A DNA stretch of 64,000 nucleotides. Origin: Chitinophagaceae bacterium (lineage in GTDB: Bacteria > Bacteroidota > Bacteroidia > Chitinophagales > Chitinophagaceae). A program made the translations under genes and the position numbers. Shown in pieces: positions 17,056-26,850 of the stretch (its first letter is position 1; every line of letters starts with the position of its first letter). The notes beneath the pieces are model-generated. The model searched no databases. It saw only the letters and a program-made list of their open reading frames with translations, and was not told the origin of the DNA. The stretch covers positions 1-64,000 of the forward strand of contig JALHRP010000008.1 in assembly GCA_022841365.1 (NCBI GenBank). Direction: 5' to 3'.

Positions 17056-17262
17056 TTAATCTAAAAACCAAATAATAAATACAGTTAAAACAAGAAGAAA
17101 AAAAGCAAATCCAATAGATGAGCTTTTTTCATTTTTTAATGCTTCGGCAAAACTTTCTTTCGTAAAAATAAATCGAATACAAGCTCCAACAAATCTAAGG
17201 GCCCCTTCCCATATTAGTTGAACGAAAATTTCACCAACAAAATCAGTTAGAGGCATAAACAA
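17056..17262 (-). CDS. Small membrane protein, unknown
   Basis: 68 residues. Amphipathic N-terminal segment (FVGEIFVQLIWEGALRFVGACIRFIF), a short charged linker (KESFAEALKNEKSS) and a C-terminal membrane helix (GFAFFLLVLTVFIIWFL). Small proteins of this form occur in Bacteroidota; no function is known to me. It lies 39 bases downstream of purL in the same direction and may be cotranscribed. Confidence 0.5.
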   Translation of the reverse strand: MFMPLTDFVGEIFVQLIWEGALRFVGACIRFIFTKESFAEALKNEKSSSIGFAFFLLVLTVFIIWFLD

Positions 17263-17301
17263 GTATTTAGTCTTCGGCTGTAAAAAGTTTTCCGAACCAA
17301 A

Positions 17302-19536
17302 TTACAACGCAGTCAACGCATGTTCACTTTCATGACCGGCCAATAAATTTTCAATGGCTGTATCATACTTTTCTTTCCAATTCAACACAGTTCCCCACTC
17401 CATACCATCTACTTCAATGCTTCCGCTGGTAACTACTCCCAGTTCTGCATACGGATGATTTCCCAATACAGCTTTGAACGAAGCGATCTGCTCTTCTTTT
17501 ACGGTTACAACTACTCTGCTTTGTCCTTCACCAAACCAATACGCATCTTTACGGATGTTACTGTCGTTGGCAACTACATCAAACCCGAGATTATTATTAA
17601 AGGATGCTTCTAATAATGTTGTAAACAAACCGCCTTCACTCACATCATGTGCTGATGCAATTAATTTTTGTTTGATGAGTGAGGCGATCGTTTGCTGCAG
17701 TACAAACTCTTCTTCCAGTTCAAAATGAGGAGCAGGGCTATATTCCACTCCATGCAGTTTATGTAAGTACTCGCTTGAGTTAATATCATTGGTTGATTTT
17801 CCAATCAGGAAAATGGCATCACCTTCTGCTTTAAAATCAAGCGTCATCTTATCATTGATATTTTCCAGCAAACCCACCATGCCGATTGTTGGTGTTGGAT
17901 ACACAGCGCCATCCGGACTTTGATTGTAGAAACTCACATTACCACCGGTAACAGGTGTATCAAATTTCACACAGGCTTCGCCCATTCCTTTAATAGCATG
18001 TACAAATTGATAATACACTTGCGGATCGTATGGATTACCAAAGTTTAAACAGTTGGTAACTCCTAACGGTAATCCGCCACTGCAAACAATATTACGTGCC
18101 GCTTCACTTACTGCAATCATAGCGCCTTTGTACGGATCAGCAAATACATACTTGCTGTTACAATCGGTTGTAACCGCCAACCCTTTGTTCGTTCCTTTTA
18201 CATGCACCACTGCTGCATCCGTTGGTGCGTTGGTGCTTGCGTTACCGGTGCCCACCATGCTGTCGTATTGATGATACACGGTACGCTTGCTTGCAATGTT
18301 GGGGATTTGTATGAGTTGCTCAGCCACTGCTTTTAAATCATCCGGTACTTCAATGGCGTTTGCATCAAATGCTTTTATTTTTTCGAAGTATTTTGGTTCT
18401 GTGTATTCTCTTGTGTACTGTGGTGCACCTCCGCCCAATACTAATTCGTACGCCGGTAATTCTGCTTCAAGTTGCCCATGCATATAAAAACGCAGCATAC
18501 CATCGTCTGTTACTTCACCTATTTCAGAACAGGGCAGATCCCATTTTTCAAACACATCTAACACAGCCTGTTCTTTTCCTTTCTCTACCACCATTAACAT
18601 ACGTTCCTGACTTTCGCTCAACAACAGTTCCCATGTTTTCATATTTTGTTGACGTGTTGGAACTTTATCCAAATCAATCCGCATACCTACTTCACCTTTT
18701 GCACTCATCTCAGCAGTAGAACAAATAATACCTGCTGCACCCATATCCTGCATACCAACCACAGCGCCCGTTTGAATTACTTCCAGACAAGCTTCCAGTA
18801 ATTTCTTTTCCTGAAACGGATCACCCACCTGCACCGCAGGTAAGTCTTCTGCACTATCGGCCGTAATATCAGCACTTGCAAAACTTGCACCGCCAATACC
18901 ATCTTTACCGGTAGCACTTCCAACAAAGAACACCGGATTACCTAAACCAAGTGCAGTAGCAGAAACCGTTTCACCTGCTTTTACAATTCCAACACTCATG
19001 GCGTTAACCAGCGGATTGGTATGATAACATTCTTCAAAATAAATTTCACCACCAACAGTAGGTACACCAAAACAGTTGCCGTAATGACCAATACCATGTA
19101 CAACTCCACCCAACAGGTGCTGTGTTTTTGCTTCTTTCAAATTACCGAAGCGAAGTGAGTTTAATGCAGCAATGGGTCTGGCACCCATCGTGAAAATATC
19201 ACGGTGAATACCACCAACACCTGTTGCTGCTCCCTGAAACGGTTCAATTGCCGACGGGTGATTATGACTTTCAATTTTAAATACCACACCCAGATCGTCG
19301 CCAATATCCATCAGCCCGGCGTTCTCCTCACCTGCTTTTACCAACATGCGTCCGCCTTCACGTGGCAATGTTTTCAGCCATTTGATGGAGTTCTTGTAAC
19401 TGCAATGTTCGCTCCACATGCCGCTGAAGGCACAGAGCTCATTAAAGTTGGGTGTACGACCGAGTTTTTGCTTAATTAACTCAAACTCTTCTTCGGTTAA
19501 ACGAAGTTGCTGTGCGGTTTTAACTGTTACTTCCAT
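17302..19536 (-). CDS. purL: Phosphoribosylformylglycinamidine synthase, PurL subunit
   Basis: Fourth step of purine synthesis: converts FGAR to FGAM with ATP and ammonia delivered by PurQ. 744 residues, the small PurL type without a glutaminase domain, so PurS and PurQ must be encoded elsewhere. Motifs: FSGMWSEHCSYKNS, the ATP/Mg site ESHNHPSAIEPFQGAATGVGG, DMGAAGIICSTAEMS, and a second half with DAAVVHVKGTNKG and AHDVSEGGLFTTLLEA. A TACTTTTG box lies 16 bases before the ATG. Confidence 0.97.
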   Translation of the reverse strand: MEVTVKTAQQLRLTEEEFELIKQKLGRTPNFNELCAFSGMWSEHCSYKNSIKWLKTLPREGGRMLVKAGEENAGLMDIGDDLGVVFKIESHNHPSAIEPFQGAATGVGGIHRDIFTMGARPIAALNSLRFGNLKEAKTQHLLGGVVHGIGHYGNCFGVPTVGGEIYFEECYHTNPLVNAMSVGIVKAGETVSATALGLGNPVFFVGSATGKDGIGGASFASADITADSAEDLPAVQVGDPFQEKKLLEACLEVIQTGAVVGMQDMGAAGIICSTAEMSAKGEVGMRIDLDKVPTRQQNMKTWELLLSESQERMLMVVEKGKEQAVLDVFEKWDLPCSEIGEVTDDGMLRFYMHGQLEAELPAYELVLGGGAPQYTREYTEPKYFEKIKAFDANAIEVPDDLKAVAEQLIQIPNIASKRTVYHQYDSMVGTGNASTNAPTDAAVVHVKGTNKGLAVTTDCNSKYVFADPYKGAMIAVSEAARNIVCSGGLPLGVTNCLNFGNPYDPQVYYQFVHAIKGMGEACVKFDTPVTGGNVSFYNQSPDGAVYPTPTIGMVGLLENINDKMTLDFKAEGDAIFLIGKSTNDINSSEYLHKLHGVEYSPAPHFELEEEFVLQQTIASLIKQKLIASAHDVSEGGLFTTLLEASFNNNLGFDVVANDSNIRKDAYWFGEGQSRVVVTVKEEQIASFKAVLGNHPYAELGVVTSGSIEVDGMEWGTVLNWKEKYDTAIENLLAGHESEHALTAL

Positions 19537-19552
19537 GGTGTGTAAGAAAGCG

Positions 19553-19560
19553 CAAAAGTA
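19553..19560 (-). promoter_or_regulatory. -7 box of purL (TACTTTTG)
   Basis: TACTTTTG on the minus strand matches TAnnTTTG, 16 bases before the purL start. No clear -33 TTG. Confidence 0.4.
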
Positions 19561-19620
19561 TGAATGTGCAATGAATGGTTTGAATCTGTAAGAATAAATA
19601 TTTTAATTTGCTGCAGATAC

Positions 19621-20871
19621 ATGACTTATTTACTGTTTGCTGCATACTTACTGTTTTTCTGCTGGCTTGTTACCAAAAGCCGGTTTATACAACTTGCCGG
19701 TTTAAATAATCAATGGCTCATCGGGCTGTTTGTTATAAAAATAGCTGCAGGCATTGCCTATGGATGGTTTTTTACACAAATTCCCAATTACGAAGAATCA
19801 TCAGACAGCTGGAAGTTTTTCTTTGATGGAAAAAAAGATACCGCATTGCTTTTTCAGGACCCTGTGCAATATTTCAAAAGCATACTTGACAATCCGCATG
19901 ATAAGGAATACCGGCATTTATTTTCAAGTGTAAATTCTTACTGGAACGATCTGAAACATAAATACATGGTGAAGCTGGTTTCACTGTTCAATGTATTTAC
20001 CGGTTCCCGTTACTACGTTAATGTGATTTTTTATTCCTTTCTTACTTTTTTTGGACCCATTGCTTTCATCAGGGTGATGAATGATGTGTTTCCCGGTAAA
20101 GTAAAATTAATAGCCTGTTGCACGTTCCTGCTGCCATCATTTCTGTTCTGGTCATCGGGTATTCATAAAGACGGGCTGGTTTTTACATTCCTTTCGCTGA
20201 TTGTATTTGTGATGTACTTTTCACTCAAAGAAAAAAAATGGGGTGTTCGCCCGTTTTTACTGATTGCCCTCTTACTGGCTCTTATTTTTCCGGTAAGAAA
20301 TCATGTAGTGCTGGCAAGTGTACCGGGTTTATTTGCATGGTGGCTGGCAGAGAACTACTTTAAACGAAAGTGGCTTGCATTTTTACTGGTGACTGTTATT
20401 TGCAGCTCATTATTCTTTTCGGCAAAGTATATCCATCCAAAATTTGATTTACCTATATCCATTGTTTTACGAAACAAAGATTTTATCCGACTGGGAGGCA
20501 ATTCGTTTCTGCCACAACGAAAACTTGAACCAACTTTTACAGGGTTTCTGAAAAATGCACCACAGGCACTCAATCACACATTGGTACGACCGTATATTAC
20601 AGAAATCATCAGTCCTCTGTATTTCATCAGTGCAATTGAAATTCTGCTTATCTGGATCCTGGTATCAGTATGGTTTTTCAGAAACGGACAAAATCCCTAT
20701 CAACATTCAGTTGTTCAGTTTTTATTTCTTGTCTCGATGGTGTTGCTTTTATTAACCGGATATATTGTTCCGCAGTTAGGTGCTATTGTCAGGTATCGAG
20801 CTATCTTTTTCCCCTTTATTCTGGTTCCCATCCTGGCATCAACAGACTGGAAGGGATTCAAATTAAAATAA
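19621..20871 (+). CDS. Multi-pass membrane protein, unknown
   Basis: From the ATG at 19621 (MTYLLFAAYLLFFCWLV) it has 416 residues; an upstream in-frame ATG at 19564 adds an unlikely tail. About 9-10 membrane helices alternate with short loops, with a larger extracytoplasmic loop after helix 2 (YEESSDSWKFFFDGKKDTALL) and a conserved-looking SFLFWSSGIHKDGLVF. The layout resembles EpsG-like and glycosyltransferase-C membrane proteins that handle polysaccharides, but I see no catalytic motif I can rely on. It is divergent from purL. Confidence 0.6.
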   Translation: MTYLLFAAYLLFFCWLVTKSRFIQLAGLNNQWLIGLFVIKIAAGIAYGWFFTQIPNYEESSDSWKFFFDGKKDTALLFQDPVQYFKSILDNPHDKEYRHLFSSVNSYWNDLKHKYMVKLVSLFNVFTGSRYYVNVIFYSFLTFFGPIAFIRVMNDVFPGKVKLIACCTFLLPSFLFWSSGIHKDGLVFTFLSLIVFVMYFSLKEKKWGVRPFLLIALLLALIFPVRNHVVLASVPGLFAWWLAENYFKRKWLAFLLVTVICSSLFFSAKYIHPKFDLPISIVLRNKDFIRLGGNSFLPQRKLEPTFTGFLKNAPQALNHTLVRPYITEIISPLYFISAIEILLIWILVSVWFFRNGQNPYQHSVVQFLFLVSMVLLLLTGYIVPQLGAIVRYRAIFFPFILVPILASTDWKGFKLK

Positions 20872-21039
20872 ATTTATATGTTTTGTTTTTTCAACTAACA
20901 CCTGTTCGAAAATCAGGAATTGCCAAATTTTTTTCCACAATTTTTCGAATTTCAACCGTTTTCGTGTGTTGATATACGTAATACATCACTTTTTTTCATC
21001 TTTTTTCCGTTGCTTTGTGGCCGATAAAATTTACACCAC

Positions 21040-23232
21040 ATGCAATCATTACGATTTAAAGCAATTGACAATTTAAACAACCACGCAGAACCCGTTGTAG
21101 TGGGTTCTACTAAAATCACCGCCATTTTTGGGGAAAATGTTTTTACACTCAAAGTTGCCCGTGCATTTTTGAGCGATGAGGCTTATAAGAGCTTAGTTGC
21201 ATCAATTAAAGGCGGCAAACGTATTGATCGCAGCATGGCCAGCCAGATCGCCAGCGGCATCCGTCAGTGGGCCGAAACAAAAGGCGTTACACATTACACA
21301 CACTGGTTTCAACCATTAACAGGAACTACTGCTGAAAAACATGATTCGTTTTTTACGTTAAAAAGTGATGGTACTGCCATTGAAGAATTCGACGGTGCTG
21401 CCCTCATTCAACAGGAGCCCGATGCATCTTCTTTCCCAAGCGGCGGATTGCGTGCAACATTTGAAGCACGTGGTTATACAGCATGGGATCCATCTTCTCC
21501 TGCTTTTATTATGGAGATAGGCAATGGCAAAACATTGTGCATACCAACTGTATTTGTTTCTTATACCGGAGAATTACTCGATTATAAAGGACCTGTATTG
21601 AAAGCATTGGAAGCGGTGAACAAAGCGGCTTTGGATGTTTGTCATTACTTCGATAAAAACATTACAAAAGTTACTCCAACTCTTGGTTGGGAACAGGAAT
21701 ATTTTGTGGTTGATGAAGCCTTGTTCAATGCACGTCCGGATTTAGTATTGAGCGGACGTACCGTATTTGGTCACTCACCTGCAAAAGGACAGCAGTTAGA
21801 AGATCATTACTTTGGTTCCATCCCTGAAAGAGTGTATGCCTTTATGCGTGATTTCGAAAACGAATCATACAAACTCGGTATTCCTTTACGTACACGTCAT
21901 AACGAAGTAGCACCGGCACAGTTTGAGTGTGCGCCAATTTTTGAAGAAGTGGCTGTAGCCATTGATCATAACTCTTTGTTAATGGATGTGATGGATCGTG
22001 TTGCACGCCGTCATAAATTAAGAGTGTTGCTGCATGAAAAACCATTTGCCGGCATCAACGGAAGTGGTAAACATAACAACTGGAGCCTGGCAACAGATAC
22101 CGGTATCAACTTACTGGCACCGGGTAAAACGCCCAAAACAAATCTCATGTTCCTTACATTCTTTACGAATGTGGTACGTGCAGTTGATCAGTATGCTGAC
22201 ATCTTAAGAGCGTCTATCGCCAGTGCCGGTAACGATCATCGTTTAGGTGCAAATGAAGCTCCTCCTGCTATCATTTCTGTATTTGTTGGTAAGTATTTGT
22301 TTGAAGTATTAGAAGCAGTTGAGAAAAGAGTAACCGATAAATTTGATGAGCAGGATGAAGCGATCTTAAAATTAGATTTACACAAGAGCATTCCTGAATT
22401 ATTGCTCGATAATACAGACCGTAACCGTACATCGCCCTTTGCATTTACAGGAAATAAATTTGAGTTCCGTGCAGTAGGCTCCAGTGCCAACTGTTCAAAT
22501 GCAATGACTGTGCTGAACGCTATTATGGCGCAAACCCTCATTACATTTAAAGCAGAGGTTGATGCCATGATTGAAAAAGGCGATAAGAAAGAAATTGCCA
22601 TCATGCATGTATTACAGCGTTATGTTACTGAAAGTAAAAAAGTATTGTTCGAAGGTGATGGTTACAGCGAAGCATGGGCAAAGGAAGCAGAAAAGCGTGG
22701 ATTGCCGAATGTAAAAACAACGCCGCTTGCATTAGATGCAATGATTACAAAAAAATCAAAAGAGCTGTTTGAAAGTACAGGCGTATTTACACATGCAGAA
22801 CTGGAAGCCCGTCATGAAATTGAACTGGAGAACTATATTAAGAAGGTACAGATTGAAGGACGTATCATGGGTGAGCTTTGCACCAGTCATATTCTGCCTG
22901 CAGCCATTAAATACCAGAATGTATTAATCAACAACATCAAAGGCTTAAAAGAGATTGGTGTCAGCGCCGATTCATATGCAAATCAATTACAGATTCTCGA
23001 AAAGATTTCTTTGCACATCAATAAAGTAAGCAATCTGGTTGAGGAAATGATTGAAGCACGTAAAAAAGCAAATACCCTTACAGACACCAGAGCAAAAGCC
23101 ATTGCTTATTGCGATGATGTGAAAGGTGTGTTCTTTGATGAAATACGTTACCATGTAGATAAGCTTGAACTGTTGGTTGACGATGCCAGCTGGTACCTGC
23201 CGAAGTACAGAGAGCTATTGTTCTTACGCTAA
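21040..23232 (+). CDS. glnN: Glutamine synthetase, type III
   Basis: Assimilates ammonia: glutamate, ammonia and ATP to glutamine. 730 residues, the length of the GSIII family, far longer than type I (about 470). Typical parts are the N-terminal FGENVFTLKVARAFLS, LGWEQEYFVVD, RHNEVAPAQFECAPIFEE, the ATP/glutamate site GSGKHNNWSLAT, and FEFRAVGSSANCSNAMTVLN. The C-terminal region has the GSIII-specific helical extension. A stand-alone gene with a strong terminator. The 168-base upstream gap is the likely site of nitrogen control, but no operator is recognised. Confidence 0.95.
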   Translation: MQSLRFKAIDNLNNHAEPVVVGSTKITAIFGENVFTLKVARAFLSDEAYKSLVASIKGGKRIDRSMASQIASGIRQWAETKGVTHYTHWFQPLTGTTAEKHDSFFTLKSDGTAIEEFDGAALIQQEPDASSFPSGGLRATFEARGYTAWDPSSPAFIMEIGNGKTLCIPTVFVSYTGELLDYKGPVLKALEAVNKAALDVCHYFDKNITKVTPTLGWEQEYFVVDEALFNARPDLVLSGRTVFGHSPAKGQQLEDHYFGSIPERVYAFMRDFENESYKLGIPLRTRHNEVAPAQFECAPIFEEVAVAIDHNSLLMDVMDRVARRHKLRVLLHEKPFAGINGSGKHNNWSLATDTGINLLAPGKTPKTNLMFLTFFTNVVRAVDQYADILRASIASAGNDHRLGANEAPPAIISVFVGKYLFEVLEAVEKRVTDKFDEQDEAILKLDLHKSIPELLLDNTDRNRTSPFAFTGNKFEFRAVGSSANCSNAMTVLNAIMAQTLITFKAEVDAMIEKGDKKEIAIMHVLQRYVTESKKVLFEGDGYSEAWAKEAEKRGLPNVKTTPLALDAMITKKSKELFESTGVFTHAELEARHEIELENYIKKVQIEGRIMGELCTSHILPAAIKYQNVLINNIKGLKEIGVSADSYANQLQILEKISLHINKVSNLVEEMIEARKKANTLTDTRAKAIAYCDDVKGVFFDEIRYHVDKLELLVDDASWYLPKYRELLFLR

Positions 23233-23256
23233 GATTTTTTCAGATTTAGCAATAGT

Positions 23257-23287
23257 AAAAGACCTGCATTGCTGCAGGTCTTTTTGT
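23257..23287 (+). terminator. Terminator of glnN
   Basis: AGACCTGCA-TTGC-TGCAGGTCT followed by TTTTTG, about 25 bases after the stop. Confidence 0.9.
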
Positions 23288-23311
23288 TTGCAGTTTGCAC
23301 AAACCTGAAAC

Positions 23312-23343
23312 ATAAAAAAAGCCACTCGGTTGAGTGGCTTTTA
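23312..23343 (-). terminator. Terminator of accC
   Basis: Minus strand AAGCCACTC-AACC-GAGTGGCTT followed by TTTTT, 20 bases after the accC stop. Confidence 0.9.
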
Positions 23344-23360
23344 ACTGATTCAGTTATTCA

Positions 23361-24698
23361 TTACTTCATTGTAAAACTTTCCAGAAACTTAGTAGTGAAA
23401 TTTCCTGAACGGAAATTTTCATCTTTCATTAATTGCTGATGAAACGGAATGGTTGTTTTTACACCTTCAATTACATACTCACTTAAAGCACGACTCATGG
23501 TGTTGATTGCCTCTTCTCTTGTACGTGCAACAGCAATGATCTTTGCAATCATTGAATCGTAATAAGGCGGAATGACATACCCTGCATATACATGCGAATC
23601 AATACGGATACCATGACCACCCGGCTGATGTAAGGTTGTAATCTTTCCCGGCGATGGACGAAAATCGTTGTATGGATCTTCGGCATTAATACGGCATTCG
23701 ATTGCGTGCATTTGCGGTTCATAATTTTCGCCGCTTATTTTTTCGCCCTGAGCAATTAATATCTGTTCTTTAATTAAATCGAAATTGGTTACCTCCTCTG
23801 TAACACAATGTTCTACCTGGATACGTGTATTCATTTCCATAAAGTAGAAGTTGCGGTGCTTATCAACCAAAAACTCAATTGTGCCCACACTTTCATAACC
23901 AATAGCACTCGCAGCTTTACAGGCAGCTTCGCCCATTGCTTTACGCAACTCAGGTGTCATAAAAGGTGAAGGAGATTCTTCTACCAGTTTTTGATGACGG
24001 CGTTGAATAGAACAATCACGCTCACTTAAATGACAAACTGTTCCATAACGGTCACCGGCAACCTGTATTTCAATATGGCGGGGTTCTTCTACAAATTTTT
24101 CCATGTAGATGCCATCGTTTTTAAACGAAGCACCAGCTTCCTGCTTTGCTGTATCGTAGTTGCGTTCCAGTTCATCTTCGCTCCACACTACACGCATACC
24201 TTTACCGCCACCACCTGCAGTTGCTTTTAAAATAACAGGATAACCTACTTCTTTTGCAATCTGTTTTGCATGAGCCACACTTTCCAATAGTCCGCCACCA
24301 CCGGGTACAACAGGCACACCTGCTTTAATCATGGTTTCTTTTGCAGTGATCTTATCGCCCATCGAACGGATTTGATCCGGTGTGGGACCAATAAACTTAA
24401 TTCCATTTTGACCGCAGATCTCTGCAAATTTTGCATTCTCTGCCAAAAATCCATATCCCGGATGAATAGCATCTGCATTGGTGATTTCTGCAGCAGCAAT
24501 AATGTTGGGCACATTTAAATACGAATCTGCACCGGCAGGTTTTCCAATACACACTGCTTCATCTGCAAATTTCACATGCAGACTTTCTCTGTCGGCCGTT
24601 GAATAAACTGCTACCGTTTTAATTCCCATTTCTCTGCAGGTACGGATAATGCGTAATGCAATTTCACCACGGTTTGCAATTAATATCTTTTTAAACAT
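23361..24698 (-). CDS. accC: Acetyl-CoA carboxylase, biotin carboxylase subunit
   Basis: Carboxylates the biotin on AccB with bicarbonate and ATP, the first half-step of fatty acid synthesis. 445 residues, the stand-alone bacterial length. Motifs: [22 protein letters not shown]-grasp glycine loop [29 protein letters not shown] and [14 protein letters not shown]. It follows efp and accB in the same direction, as in many bacteria. The 154-base gap to accB is filled with inverted TTTGAAAATT repeats. Confidence 0.97.
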   Translation of the reverse strand: MFKKILIANRGEIALRIIRTCREMGIKTVAVYSTADRESLHVKFADEAVCIGKPAGADSYLNVPNIIAAAEITNADAIHPGYGFLAENAKFAEICGQNGIKFIGPTPDQIRSMGDKITAKETMIKAGVPVVPGGGGLLESVAHAKQIAKEVGYPVILKATAGGGGKGMRVVWSEDELERNYDTAKQEAGASFKNDGIYMEKFVEEPRHIEIQVAGDRYGTVCHLSERDCSIQRRHQKLVEESPSPFMTPELRKAMGEAACKAASAIGYESVGTIEFLVDKHRNFYFMEMNTRIQVEHCVTEEVTNFDLIKEQILIAQGEKISGENYEPQMHAIECRINAEDPYNDFRPSPGKITTLHQPGGHGIRIDSHVYAGYVIPPYYDSMIAKIIAVARTREEAINTMSRALSEYVIEGVKTTIPFHQQLMKDENFRSGNFTTKFLESFTMK

Positions 24699-24703
24699 AC
24701 GTT

Positions 24704-24852
24704 TAAGTTGAAAATTTGAAAATTAGATAGTCTGTAATCTGAAAATTTATCAATTTGAAAATTTGAGAATGAAAAAAACGATGAGCATTGAAGTTGTATG
24801 ACCATTTTCAAATTGACTCATTTTCAAATTTTCAAATTCATTGATTCTCAAA
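24704..24852. repeat. AT-rich inverted repeats between accB and accC
   Basis: Copies of TTGAAAATTTGA(AAAT) at about 24708-24726 and 24751-24773 face inverted copies (CATTTTCAAATT, TTTTCAAATTTTCAAATT, TTGATTCTCAAATT) at 24803-24852. They begin directly at the accB stop codon and can form long AT-rich stems. Similar runs occur at 28829-28844 and 31183-31214. Confidence 0.7.
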
Positions 24853-25335
24853 TTAGCTCGGGTCTACTAAGAACAGAGGCTGATCGTACTCTACAGGAGA
24901 TTGATCTTCTACCAGAATTTTTACAATCTTTCCTTTTACTTCACTTTCAATTTCATTGAAGAGTTTCATGGCTTCGATAATACACACCACTTTACCGGGT
25001 GTAATTTCTGTACCCACTTCTACAAACAATGGTTTATCAGGAGAAGGCTTGCGGTAAAACGTACCGATCATAGGACTTTTAATGGTAATGTATTTACTAT
25101 TGTCATCACCAGCAGGTTTTGTTGCAGTTGGCAAAGCAGGAGCTGCAGCAGGTGCAGCCAAGGGAGCAGGTGCATAAGAAGGCGCCTGTTGAAACTGACC
25201 CGAAATCACCGTTTGCTGGATGATTTCATCTTTCTGTTTTATGGTTACTTTAAAATCTTTTTCTTCAATCGTAAGCTCGCTGAGGTTTGATTTGTTGACC
25301 ATTTTGATCAACTCCTGAATTTGTTTAAAATCCAT
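24853..25335 (-). CDS. accB: Acetyl-CoA carboxylase, biotin carboxyl carrier protein
   Basis: 160 residues. An N-terminal helical segment (DFKQIQELIKMVNKSNLSEL) is joined by an Ala/Pro linker (about 50-78) to the C-terminal biotinyl domain, with the biotin lysine at residue 124 in EAMKLFNEIE. It carries carboxybiotin between AccC and the carboxyltransferase AccAD, neither of which is in this window. Gene order efp-accB-accC is conserved in many bacteria. Confidence 0.95.
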   Translation of the reverse strand: MDFKQIQELIKMVNKSNLSELTIEEKDFKVTIKQKDEIIQQTVISGQFQQAPSYAPAPLAAPAAAPALPTATKPAGDDNSKYITIKSPMIGTFYRKPSPDKPLFVEVGTEITPGKVVCIIEAMKLFNEIESEVKGKIVKILVEDQSPVEYDQPLFLVDPS

Positions 25336-25465
25336 GTTCGCAAGGTTTTATATATGAACAATAATAATGGCGGCTAAGATAGTATTTCAAAATCAGAACA
25401 GTGCGATTTTTTCAAATTTTGCTTCAAAATCCATCATTTTGGCCCAAAAATCGGTGATTTTGTAC

Positions 25466-25500
25466 AAAAAAAGGGCTGTTTTTTAAAAACAGCCCTTTTT
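25466..25500. terminator. Terminator after efp
   Basis: AAGGGCTGTTTTT-AAAAACAGCCCTT flanked by A and T runs. It lies just after the efp stop and before accB, so efp is at least partly uncoupled from accBC. Confidence 0.85.
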
Positions 25501-25515
25501 GCTTATGCCGGATTC

Positions 25516-26082
25516 TTATTCTTTTACACGCTCTACATAATCACCGGTTTTGGTGTTAATGCGTATCAGCTCCCCTTCATTTACAAACAGAGGAACCATA
25601 ACAGTAGCGCCTGTTTCAATGGTTGCCGCTTTGAGTGTACGGGTAGCTGTATCGCCTTTCATACCCGGCTCGCTGTAAGTAACAAGCATCACAATTTTAT
25701 CTGGTAATTCAACCGTCATTGGCAGATCGGTTTCTGTATTAATCAGAACCGAAACCTCACCGCCGTCTTTTAAAAACTGCGGAGCATCAATCATTGCTTC
25801 CTGCACCACCATTTGCTCAAAGGTTTCATTGTTCATGAAATTATAGCCGGTATCATCTTTATATAAAAACTGAAACTCTTTTCGCTCCACACGAACGGGG
25901 TAAATGGTTTCGCCACTGTTCCAGGTTTGTTCTACCGAACGGTTATTGTCAACACCTTTCAGCTTGGCCCACACCTTTGCTGCTGCACGTGCTGTTTTAT
26001 TTTCGCCAAACTCTACAATTTTATACAAGCTCCCGTCGAGCTTAATAATCATACCACGACTGATGTCTGATGTAGTTGCCAT
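25516..26082 (-). CDS. efp: Elongation factor P
   Basis: Relieves ribosomes stalled at polyproline by binding between the P and E sites. From the ATG at 26082 (MATTSDISRGMIIKLDG) it has 188 residues and the three EF-P domains; the C-terminal NTKTGDYVERVKE is typical. The start is set by a promoter ending 27 bases upstream; the frame continues to 26139, but that lies inside the promoter. Odd point: the domain I tip, usually VKPGKG with the modified Lys or Arg, reads EFGENKTARAAAKVW here, so the canonical PGKG loop is absent. Confidence 0.95.
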   Translation of the reverse strand: MATTSDISRGMIIKLDGSLYKIVEFGENKTARAAAKVWAKLKGVDNNRSVEQTWNSGETIYPVRVERKEFQFLYKDDTGYNFMNNETFEQMVVQEAMIDAPQFLKDGGEVSVLINTETDLPMTVELPDKIVMLVTYSEPGMKGDTATRTLKAATIETGATVMVPLFVNEGELIRINTKTGDYVERVKE

Positions 26083-26109
26083 ATTACTGGTGATTTTTAT
26101 TTGAGGCTG

Positions 26110-26140
26110 CAAATATAAGGTAACCGCTCTTGCCTGCAAA
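26110..26140 (-). promoter_or_regulatory. efp promoter (TTTG, 19-20 bases, TATATTTG)
   Basis: Minus strand TTTG at 26140-26137 and TATATTTG at 26117-26110, spacing 19. A close match to the Bacteroidota sigma consensus. Predicted transcript start near 26104. Confidence 0.75.
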
Positions 26141-26271
26141 TTGATGCATTGTATTTAGCTAAAAGGATGAACACCGTCTGCGGATACATACAGTTTTATT
26201 CAAGCCGGCAATTAACAATTCCCCTGGATGCAGAATATCATAAAATGAAGGAATGCCAGTACCTTTCAGCT

Positions 26272-26775
26272 ATGAAAAAACAATTTCTTCTGTTGCTTCT
26301 TTTTACAGGTGCATTTCAATTGACTGTTTTTGCAAGTACTGATTCTATCCCTGCACATCTAAAAGGATTGCCACTACCCGATTTTAAAATTCAACTGGTT
26401 GATGGCAAAACAGATTTTTATACCGAACAGCTTTCGCCTGATAAAAAAACCATGATCATGTATTTCAGTCCGGAGTGTGATCATTGCCGCTATCAAACGC
26501 TGGAAATCATCAAACACATCAATGAATTGAGTGAGTTGCAGATTGTGATGGCAACTGTTTTACCATTTGAAAAAATGAAGCAATTCTATGATGAGTTAAA
26601 AATCAGTCAGTATAAAAACATCATCATGGGCCGGGATGTACTGTTCTTCTTTCCTAAATATTTCAGAAACCAATACCTGCCCGGCATTGCGGTATATGAT
26701 AAAAACAAAACTCTTCTGAACTTTTACGATGGTGGTGTAAAAACAGAAGAGTTGATAAAACTGGTGAACCGGTAA
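26272..26775 (+). CDS. Thioredoxin-like (TlpA/redoxin type) secreted protein
   Basis: From the ATG at 26272 (MKKQFLLLLLFTGAF) it has 167 residues with a signal peptide cut near VFAS. The longer reading from 26149 lacks a signal and would start beside the efp promoter. The mature part starts LPLPDFKIQLVDGKTDF and has the redox motif in YFSPECDHCRYQ (CxxC as CDHC), then a thioredoxin-like end with the cis-proline region QYLPGIAVYDKN. Probably a periplasmic thiol oxidoreductase; partner unknown. Divergent from efp. Confidence 0.8.
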   Translation: MKKQFLLLLLFTGAFQLTVFASTDSIPAHLKGLPLPDFKIQLVDGKTDFYTEQLSPDKKTMIMYFSPECDHCRYQTLEIIKHINELSELQIVMATVLPFEKMKQFYDELKISQYKNIIMGRDVLFFFPKYFRNQYLPGIAVYDKNKTLLNFYDGGVKTEELIKLVNR

Positions 26776-26850
26776 ATAAGGTTTAATGATTTACAACTGT
26801 AATTCGTTTTATTATTCCCAGAGTATTAAAATGATTTGCTAAGAATTTTC

